Part shown: positions 25,275 through 31,350 of the stretch, in pieces | Layout: every line of letters begins with the position of its first letter | Numbering within the stretch: position 1 is the first letter of the stretch | Source: JAVBRU01 sp031547595 | GTDB taxonomy: Bacteria; Bacillota; Clostridia; Christensenellales; Aristaeellaceae | Length of the DNA: 31,350 nt | Assembly: GCA_031547595.1 (NCBI GenBank) | Contig: JAVBRU010000007.1 | Coordinates: forward strand, 1 to 31,350 | Reading direction: 5' to 3' | Notes under the pieces: generated by a model | What the model was told of the DNA's origin: nothing | The model's input: only the letters and a program-made list of their open reading frames with translations | Database searches by the model: none | Program-made: the position numbers and the translations under genes

Positions 25275-28200
25275 ATGAAGAAAATCAGGCTGCGCACAGG
25301 CATGTCTTGCATCATGGCGTTTATGCTGTGCTTTTCAATTTTCGGCACGACCTGCGCAATCAGTTACGACAGCGTGGTAAACGGCGTTTTGGGCATTTCC
25401 GTCAGCAAGGTGGTCACCGTGGAGACGGATGAAGACATTGATACGAACTATTATAAAAGCGTTTATGGGGAGCTGAACGCAGCCAACCTCAAACTCCTGA
25501 AAACGGACACCTACGACCAAGCGGTGCAGGAACAGGAAGAGGGCACCGTGCTGCTGAAAAACAAAAACAACGCGCTTCCGCTGGCGGCGGATGAAAGACG
25601 GGTCACCCTCTTTGGGCACGCGGTGGTGCAGCCGGTGTACAGAAACCAATCCGCGGGCTCCAGGGCGTATGCCAGCCTTGGCGGTGTGGACTTGTTCAAG
25701 GCGCTGGGCACGGCGGGCTTCAAGGTCAACTCCAAGCTGTACCAGGCGTACAGGACGAGCACAACAGAGCGTAAAACAGGCACAGGCCACTTTTTTGCAA
25801 CTGAAAGCAGCGATGTTCCTCAATGGTCGCTCGGTGAGGAAAACATCTCTTTTTATACGGACGACCTTCGCAAAACCTGGGAAACCGATTTTAACGACGT
25901 CGCCCTTGTGATGCTGGCCCGCGAGGGCGGCGAGGGCGTGGAGCTGTACATGCAAACGCCCACCGAGGGCATCAGCCAGCTGGCGCTGCACCAGGCCGAA
26001 AAAGACCTGCTGCAGATGATCAAGGATTCCGGCAAGTTCAAGAAAGTCATCCTGCTCATCAACAGCGGCAACCCCCTGGAGCTTAACTGGCTGGACGAGT
26101 ACGGCATCGACGCGGCGCTGTGGATCGGCTGCCCGGGCGAGAAGGGCTTTACGGGCGTCGCCAATATTCTGACGGGCAAGGCCAACCCTTCCGGGCACCT
26201 GGTGGAGACCTACGCAGCCAACTCGCTGTCCTCCCCAGCCGCGGTGACTGGCAGCCACAACAACCAGGCGTGGGCCAACCTCAACGAAGCGCTGGCCAAA
26301 TCTTCCTCCCTGCCCTCTGAAATTTCGTATTACACAGTGCAGTCCGAGGGCATTTACCTGGGGTACAAATACTACGAGACCCGGTATGAGGACGCCATAT
26401 TGAACCGCTTCAACGCGAATGGCGCTGCGGGCTCCTCCACGGGCGCTGCGTGGAACTATACGGACGAGGTGGTTTTCCCCTTTGGCTATGGCCTGAGCTA
26501 CACCACCTTTGAGCAGAAGCTGAACAGCGTGACGGTGAACGACAAAAGCCTGACCGTCAGCGTCACGGTCACAAACACCGGCGCTGTCGCGGGCAAGTCC
26601 GCCGTGCAGGTGTATGCGCAAACGCCCTATGGCGCGTATGAGCAGCAAAACCTGGTGGAGAAATCCGCCATTCAGCTGCTCGACTTTGGCAAGACCGGCC
26701 TGTTGCAGCCGGGCGAATCGGAAACGCTGACCATTGAATGCGACAAGTACCTGCTGGCCAGCTACGATTACACCAAGGCCAAGGGCTACATCCTCAGCGA
26801 GGGCGACTATTACATCGCCATCGGCGAGGACGCGCATGACGCGCTCAACAACGTGCTGGCCGCCAAGGGCGCGGCGGGCATGGTGGATGTGCTGGGCGCG
26901 CAGACCGCGGGCAATGCTGCAAAGACGTACCATTTCACGGAAAAGTTTGACGACACCACCTACAAGCATTCCCAGGAAACCGGCGTGACCGTCACCAACC
27001 AGTTTGACGACTGCGATGTCAATGCCTGGTTTGACAACGCCGTGACCTACCTGTCCAGAAGCGACTGGCAAAAGACATTCCCCGAAAAGGCCGTCAGCGG
27101 TCTGAGCCTGACGGACGAGATGATCCGGCTGCTGGACGGCAACCTGTACCAGAAGCCCGCGGGCGCGGCCGCTGTGTCCAGTTTCACACAGGGCAAGAAC
27201 GAGGGCATCATGCTCATCAGCATGCGCGGTGTGGCGTATGACGACCTTCTGTGGGAGAATTTCCTCAACCAGATGACCATCGATGAAATGGCCTCCCTGA
27301 TTGCCAACAACTTTGGCACAGACGAGGTGGCCGCCGTGGGCAAGCCCAAGTCCCCCGCGGGCGACGGGCCGGACGGCATCGGCGGCTATTCCGATAACTA
27401 CGACAGCGCCAAGTACGGCAACAACCTGAAGACCACCTCCTATCCCAACGAGAGCCTGCTCACCGCCACATTCAACAAAGACCTGATGAAGCGCCGCGGC
27501 GAGCTATTGGGCGAAGAAGGGCTGTTCCTGGGCGTGGTAGAGGTTTGGGGCCCCGGTGCGAACCTGCACAGAACGCCCTTTGGCGGACGCAATTTCGAGT
27601 ATTTCTCCGAGGATGCCAATCTGAACTACCTGGCCGCGATCCCCATTGTACAGGGCGTGGAATCCAAGGGCGTGCACTGCGGGCCCAAGCACCTGGCGGG
27701 CAACGATCAGGAGAACAACCGCCAGGGCGTGGTCAACTTCTTCAACGAGCAGGCGTTCCGCGAAGGCGCGCTGCGCGGGCTGGAGGGCGCGGTGGCCAAG
27801 GGCGAGGCGCACTCGCTGATGCAGGCGTTCAACCGCCTGGGCTTTGTGGGTTGTTCCTTAAGCGAAGCGCTCAACAAGGGCGTTGTGCGCGGCGAATGGG
27901 GCTATGAAGGCCACATCGAAACCGATGCCATCGGCGCGTCCTCGCAAGGGTACAAGGCTGCGTTCACCACCATGCTGGCGGCGGGCACGGATTCCTTCTG
28001 CCTGGATACGCAGCGCAAGAGCTCCAAGGTGATTGCAGATGCAATCACCACCAACAACGACGGCTACCTGCTCGAGCAGCTGCGCCGCGCGGCCAAGAAC
28101 ATATTATACAACGATGCCAACAGCAACATCATGAACGGCATCGACTCCAACTCCGTCATCATGAGCATCACGCCTTGGTGGCAGCCCGCGCTGTACTGCG

Positions 28201-28295
28201 CCATTGGTTTGTTCGCGGTGCTGACCCTGCTGAGCCTGACGCTGCTGGCGTCCGCCAAAGTCCAGTACAAGAAAAGCGTGAAAGGGGTTGCGTAA
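25275..28295 (+). CDS. Membrane-anchored GH3 with permuted domain order
   Basis: The 1006-residue product carries a signal/anchor helix (about residues 8-30). The domain normally C-terminal in GH3 comes first, with EGTVLLKNKNNALPL near residue 93 and GYGLSYTTFE near 405. A fibronectin-like domain follows (about 415-510), then a roughly 100-residue insert. The TIM barrel comes last, with GDGPDGIGGY near 695, KHLAGNDQENNRQG near 800 and the nucleophile D884 in IETDAIG. A final membrane helix (about 967-992) and a basic tail end the protein, so it is held at the outer face of the membrane. Permuted GH3 enzymes are known from rumen bacteria (Ruminococcus, Butyrivibrio); two-ended anchoring is less usual. 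The ATG at 25275 follows a GGAGAGGAAG site. The small membrane protein gene begins 3 nt after its stop. Confidence 0.92.
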   Translation: MKKIRLRTGMSCIMAFMLCFSIFGTTCAISYDSVVNGVLGISVSKVVTVETDEDIDTNYYKSVYGELNAANLKLLKTDTYDQAVQEQEEGTVLLKNKNNALPLAADERRVTLFGHAVVQPVYRNQSAGSRAYASLGGVDLFKALGTAGFKVNSKLYQAYRTSTTERKTGTGHFFATESSDVPQWSLGEENISFYTDDLRKTWETDFNDVALVMLAREGGEGVELYMQTPTEGISQLALHQAEKDLLQMIKDSGKFKKVILLINSGNPLELNWLDEYGIDAALWIGCPGEKGFTGVANILTGKANPSGHLVETYAANSLSSPAAVTGSHNNQAWANLNEALAKSSSLPSEISYYTVQSEGIYLGYKYYETRYEDAILNRFNANGAAGSSTGAAWNYTDEVVFPFGYGLSYTTFEQKLNSVTVNDKSLTVSVTVTNTGAVAGKSAVQVYAQTPYGAYEQQNLVEKSAIQLLDFGKTGLLQPGESETLTIECDKYLLASYDYTKAKGYILSEGDYYIAIGEDAHDALNNVLAAKGAAGMVDVLGAQTAGNAAKTYHFTEKFDDTTYKHSQETGVTVTNQFDDCDVNAWFDNAVTYLSRSDWQKTFPEKAVSGLSLTDEMIRLLDGNLYQKPAGAAAVSSFTQGKNEGIMLISMRGVAYDDLLWENFLNQMTIDEMASLIANNFGTDEVAAVGKPKSPAGDGPDGIGGYSDNYDSAKYGNNLKTTSYPNESLLTATFNKDLMKRRGELLGEEGLFLGVVEVWGPGANLHRTPFGGRNFEYFSEDANLNYLAAIPIVQGVESKGVHCGPKHLAGNDQENNRQGVVNFFNEQAFREGALRGLEGAVAKGEAHSLMQAFNRLGFVGCSLSEALNKGVVRGEWGYEGHIETDAIGASSQGYKAAFTTMLAAGTDSFCLDTQRKSSKVIADAITTNNDGYLLEQLRRAAKNILYNDANSNIMNGIDSNSVIMSITPWWQPALYCAIGLFAVLTLLSLTLLASAKVQYKKSVKGVA

Positions 28296-28297
28296 AG

Positions 28298-28696
28298 GTG
28301 AAGCTGTTAATCAAAGACAAGGCCCTGGGTTTCTATCTGCTGCTCGCGGCGGGGATACTGGCTGTGGTGTCGTTCATCTACTATCTCACCTGGTCGCAGG
28401 CGCACTATGTGATGAACAACGTGGTGCTTGTGGGGCTGGGGGCGGGCGTTGCCATCAATCTGCTGCTCCTGTTCTTAGACAATGATTTCCTGATCGTGGC
28501 GGCAACCGCCGCCTACAGCGTGGCGCTGTGCCAGCTGCTGGTGGACTCTGTGGGCTCCTTTGCGGACGCCTTTCAGGGCATCGTGATGTTCGGTGATCCC
28601 ACCCAGGTTAGCACCATTGCGTCCATCAGCGTCCTCATGGCGGCTGGCATCGTGGCCACCATCGCTTCCGGCTTCCTGAAAAGAAAGAGAGCCTAA
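28298..28696 (+). CDS. Small four-helix membrane protein linked to the permuted GH3
   Basis: The 132-residue product has four predicted membrane helices (about residues 9-31, 40-58, 64-84 and 105-125) and a short basic C-terminus (LKRKRA). I do not recognise a family. The GTG at 28298 follows AAAGGGG (28281-28287) by 10 nt and lies 3 nt after the stop of the GH3 gene, so the two must be translated from one message. This tight coupling to a membrane-anchored glycosidase suggests a complex or an accessory role at the membrane, but no function can be assigned. A terminator follows 28 nt after the stop. Confidence 0.8.
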   Translation: MKLLIKDKALGFYLLLAAGILAVVSFIYYLTWSQAHYVMNNVVLVGLGAGVAINLLLLFLDNDFLIVAATAAYSVALCQLLVDSVGSFADAFQGIVMFGDPTQVSTIASISVLMAAGIVATIASGFLKRKRA

Positions 28697-28711
28697 TAAG
28701 TAGCGGCCTTC

Positions 28712-28765
28712 TGGCGGTATAACAGACCGCCAAACTGATCGTGGTTTGGCGGTCTTGTTCTTTTT
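28712..28765 (+). terminator. Intrinsic terminator with a competing upstream hairpin
   Basis: GACCGCCAAAC (28725-28735) pairs perfectly with GTTTGGCGGTC (28744-28754), followed by a T-rich tail to 28765. Upstream, TGGCGGT (28712-28718) can pair equally perfectly with ACCGCCA (28726-28732), which would break the terminator stem. The three-part arrangement resembles an attenuator and lies about 30 nt before the symporter start codon. Confidence 0.85.
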
Positions 28766-28797
28766 GTACCCTCAACGGCTCAGAACGGAGTGCAGTT

Positions 28798-30483
28798 ATG
28801 AAGAAAACGAGCTTTTTCGATCGTCCTTTGCTCAAAACAAGGATCGCATCGGCCAATGTCAAGCCCAGTGAAATGATGCTTGGCTATTTGATCGGCCCAC
28901 TGGCCGCGCTGATCTCCAACGCGGTGTTCGCCTCCTATTTGAACCGTTATTATTCGGACATCATCGGCTGGACGGACACCGCGCGCTTTGGTATGTTTTC
29001 CACGCTGCTGCCGGTGCTGTCTGTGATACTGGTGGTGATTGGTAACCTGTGTGTGGGCCAGTTGATGGAGCGCATGCACACCTCGCAGGGCAAGGCCAGG
29101 CCGCTGCTGCTCCTCTCGGCGCCGATTTTGCTCATCGCCATCGTCACGCTGTTCTTTGTACCAAGGGACGCGTCCCCGGCGCTTCAGATGGTGTGGATCG
29201 CCGTATCCTATAACCTGTATTACGCCGTCACATATCCCTTCTATTACACGGCGCACAGCTCGCTGGTCAACCTGTCCACACGCAATTCCAAGGCGCGCGG
29301 GCTGCTGGCAACGCTGTCCAATGCGTCCAACGTGGCGGCGGTGGGCATCGGTGCCAGCATCCTCATCCCCATGCTGCTCAACGATTTTCTGTTTGTTCCG
29401 GCATCTGGCGGCGGCATTGACGCCGCGGCGAGCTACGGCAACTGGCAGATCATGATGGGGGTGCTGTGCGCCATCACCCTGGTTGGCATCCTGGTGGAAT
29501 ACTGCTTCACCCGCGAGCGCATCACGGAAGAAACCCTGCACACCCCGGTGCGGCAAAAAAAGGTGTCCATGCGCGCGCAGGTGAACGCCTGTGTGACTGA
29601 AAAATACTGGTGGTTCATCATGGTCTACTTCCTGCTGTTCCAGCTGGGGGGGCTTGTCAAAAACGGCTCCATGACGTATTATTGCACCTGGGTGTTCCAG
29701 GGCATGGCACCCGGCACCGCGCAGGGGCTGCTGGGATTGGTTGGCGGCATCCCCACCGCGGTGGGGATGCTCATCGCCTGGCCCATTGCCAGCAAGCTGG
29801 GCAAGCAGCGCGCCGTCACCTACGGCCTGATGCTGTCGGTCGCAGGCGGGCTGGTCAGCTTTATCAATGTGTACAGCTTCCCGGTGGTGACGGCAGGCAT
29901 TGTGCTCAAGGGCATCGGCTCCATCCCCGCCATGTATGTCACCCTGGCGCTTTTGTCGGATGTGCTCGATCACATCGAGGCCAAGCACGGTTTCCGCACC
30001 GACGGCTTTACCATGGCGGTGTATGGCATCATCATGGTGGGCATGACGGGGCTGGCCAGCGGCATGATCAATACGCTGCTGTCCTCCGCCGGGTATGACG
30101 CGGCGCTGTCCGTGCAGCCCGAGGGCGTCAAGACCGTGCTCGTGGTCTGCTATCTGGGCATTGAGCTTTTGTGTTATGCGGTGCTTGCCGTGATGATGAA
30201 CTTTTTGAAGGTGGAAAAGCACATCAAGGCCGACCAGGCCGCGATCTTTGAGCGGCAGCGGACAGAGGTTCTGGCCGCCGGCGGCGAATGGGTGGAGCCC
30301 GCCGAGCGCATGCGCCGCGAGCAGGCCGAGGCCGAAGCGCTGGCGGAAAGAGCGCGCCAGGAGGAGCTGATGCTGGCGTGCGCCAAAAAGGGCCTGGACT
30401 ATGATGCGGAAGAAGCGCGCTATCAGCGCAAACAGGCCGAAAAGCGGACGAAGAAGGGAACCCGAACCGGGCTGTTCGGCTAG
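28798..30483 (+). CDS. MFS transporter of the GPH (glycoside-pentoside-hexuronide:cation symporter) family
   Basis: The 561-residue product has about 12 membrane helices over residues 20-475. It has family features of the GPH group (MelB, XynB and UidB relatives), such as the helix-1 region GYLIGPLAAL, YAVTYPFYYTAHSSL near 145 and the second-half segment YGLMLSVAGG. After the last helix comes an unusually long, Glu/Arg/Ala-rich tail of about 80 residues, probably helical. The ATG at 28798 follows CGGAGT by about 8 nt; an in-frame reading from 28741 would start inside the terminator. It probably imports the sugars released by the neighbouring surface glycosidases, with Na+ or H+. The only visible control element just upstream is the terminator/competing-hairpin pair; no separate promoter is clear. 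Confidence 0.88.
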   Translation: MKKTSFFDRPLLKTRIASANVKPSEMMLGYLIGPLAALISNAVFASYLNRYYSDIIGWTDTARFGMFSTLLPVLSVILVVIGNLCVGQLMERMHTSQGKARPLLLLSAPILLIAIVTLFFVPRDASPALQMVWIAVSYNLYYAVTYPFYYTAHSSLVNLSTRNSKARGLLATLSNASNVAAVGIGASILIPMLLNDFLFVPASGGGIDAAASYGNWQIMMGVLCAITLVGILVEYCFTRERITEETLHTPVRQKKVSMRAQVNACVTEKYWWFIMVYFLLFQLGGLVKNGSMTYYCTWVFQGMAPGTAQGLLGLVGGIPTAVGMLIAWPIASKLGKQRAVTYGLMLSVAGGLVSFINVYSFPVVTAGIVLKGIGSIPAMYVTLALLSDVLDHIEAKHGFRTDGFTMAVYGIIMVGMTGLASGMINTLLSSAGYDAALSVQPEGVKTVLVVCYLGIELLCYAVLAVMMNFLKVEKHIKADQAAIFERQRTEVLAAGGEWVEPAERMRREQAEAEALAERARQEELMLACAKKGLDYDAEEARYQRKQAEKRTKKGTRTGLFG

Positions 30484-30546
30484 GTGTACAGCCCCGTCCC
30501 GGTTGTAGACCGTACACCCCAAGAATGACCAAAGGATGTGGATGGC

Positions 30547-31350
30547 ATGAAGGTATTGTCCATCGCCGTGCCCAGCTACAACTCGGAGGCTTATCTGCGC
30601 CGGTGCGTGGATTCCTTGCTGCTGGGCGGCGACCGGGTGGAAATCCTGATTGTTGATGACGGCTCCACGGATGCCACCGCCGCCATTGCCGACGCGTATG
30701 AGCACAAGTATCCCGGCATCGTGCGCGCCATCCACCAGGAGAACGGCGGCCACGGGGCGGCGGTGATGACGGGGCTGCAACACGCCAAGGGCAAGTATTT
30801 CAAGGTGGTGGATTCGGACGACCGGGTGGGGGAGGCGGCCTATAGGAAGCTTCTGGACACGCTGGAGAACATTCAGACCGATCTAGTGATCAGCAATTAT
30901 GTGTATGACAAAGTGGGCGTCAAAAAGAAAAAGGTGATGCAGTACCGCCGGGAACTGCAGGCGGATACGGTGCTCACCTGGGAGGACTGCGGCAGGCTGC
31001 GCAAGGGGCATTATATCCTGATGCACTCGGTGGTGTACCGCACGGACATGCTGAAAAGCTGCGGCCTGCAATTGCCCCGGCACACCTTTTACGTGGATAG
31101 CCTATATGTGTTTATCCCGCTGCATCATGTGAAAACACTGTATTATCTGGATGTGGATTTCTACTATTATTTTATCGGGCGGGACGATCAATCGGTAAAC
31201 GAGCAGGTGATGATCAAGCGGATCGACCAGCAGCTGAAGGTCAACCGCATGATGCTGGAGCAGGCGCGGCTGGACGAAGTGGAAAACAAGCGCCAGCGGC
31301 AGTATCTGTATAACTATCTGGAGATTGTCACGGTGGTATCCAATGTGCTG
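30547..31350 (+). CDS. Family 2 glycosyltransferase, C-terminus cut by window edge
   Basis: The 268 codons present encode a GT-A fold glycosyltransferase beginning MKVLSIAVPSYNSEAYLRRC. The nucleotide-binding VDDGSTD lies at residues 36-42, GGHGAAVMTGL near 67, and the metal-binding DSDD at residues 89-92. No membrane segment appears yet; many members of this kind have none. Family 2 enzymes transfer sugars from nucleotide donors to surface polysaccharides, teichoic acids or lipids, and the acceptor cannot be told. The ATG at 30547 is preceded by AAAGGA at about 12 nt; an ATG at 30542 is in another frame and stops at once. The symporter stop lies 63 nt upstream, so shared transcription is possible but the function seems separate. 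Confidence 0.88.
   Translation, partial: MKVLSIAVPSYNSEAYLRRCVDSLLLGGDRVEILIVDDGSTDATAAIADAYEHKYPGIVRAIHQENGGHGAAVMTGLQHAKGKYFKVVDSDDRVGEAAYRKLLDTLENIQTDLVISNYVYDKVGVKKKKVMQYRRELQADTVLTWEDCGRLRKGHYILMHSVVYRTDMLKSCGLQLPRHTFYVDSLYVFIPLHHVKTLYYLDVDFYYYFIGRDDQSVNEQVMIKRIDQQLKVNRMMLEQARLDEVENKRQRQYLYNYLEIVTVVSNVL

Noticed and set aside
23187..27071. Long minus-strand frames opposite the two GH3 genes (541 and 578 codons)
   Set aside because: No motifs or ribosome binding sites; the plus-strand frames encode complete GH3 enzymes.
28780..30783. 667-codon minus-strand frame opposite the symporter
   Set aside because: Antisense artefact with His/Gln-rich product running across two real genes.
1..31350. 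CRISPR arrays, tRNA or rRNA genes
   Set aside because: No regularly spaced repeats, cloverleaf-like segments or rRNA motifs were seen.

Overview
The window reads as a chromosomal segment of a spore-forming, moderately high-GC member of the Clostridia (Firmicutes), probably a gut-type, glycan-degrading anaerobe. The support is SpoIIP at the left edge, strong AGGAGG-type ribosome binding sites throughout, LytTR/GHKL two-component signalling, a NiCo-type metal riboswitch, and many glycoside hydrolases. The exact genus cannot be read from the sequence. Because GC is high at third codon positions, long antisense open frames are common and have been left out. There are no rRNA or tRNA genes, no CRISPR array and no intact insertion sequence.

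Left part (1-5.8 kb): spoIIP (cut by the window edge) and a DUF1614 membrane protein form a translationally coupled minus-strand pair. Divergent from them run a beta-phosphoglucomutase gene, a tldD-tldE protease pair and a PHP-domain phosphoesterase, closed by a bidirectional terminator. Then, on the minus strand (5.8-10.6 kb), come D-galactonate dehydratase (dgoD, all catalytic residues conserved), an ABC-F ATPase that shares its transcript, and a short family A DNA polymerase with a 3'-5' exonuclease domain but no 5'-nuclease domain.

Middle (10.7-17.7 kb): a cytoplasmic sialidase-fold protein converges on a GH105 unsaturated-glycuronyl hydrolase, which is co-transcribed behind a secreted SH3 protein with a C-terminal HCCC motif. 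Next is a P-type cation ATPase whose 230-nt leader carries a consensus promoter, a NiCo (czcD-type) riboswitch aptamer and an overlapping intrinsic terminator. A decayed MFS transporter gene lies directly downstream of the ATPase. Upstream of this unit is about 0.6 kb of AT-richer sequence without a supportable gene.

Right part (17.7-31.35 kb): a GHKL histidine kinase and LytTR response regulator are divergent from a carbohydrate cluster. The cluster holds a GH2 glycosidase (with an apparent ATC start), a secreted GH3, a second GH3 with permuted domain order and membrane segments at both ends, a small four-helix membrane protein, and a GPH-family sugar:cation symporter. A family 2 glycosyltransferase is cut by the right edge. 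Together they suggest a cell-surface glycan or glycoside utilisation locus with its own signalling pair.

The best-supported notable system is the riboswitch-controlled metal ATPase. The aptamer core, the antiterminator P1 helix and the competing terminator can all be drawn from the bases. The ATPase itself has membrane motifs unlike the well-known calcium pumps.
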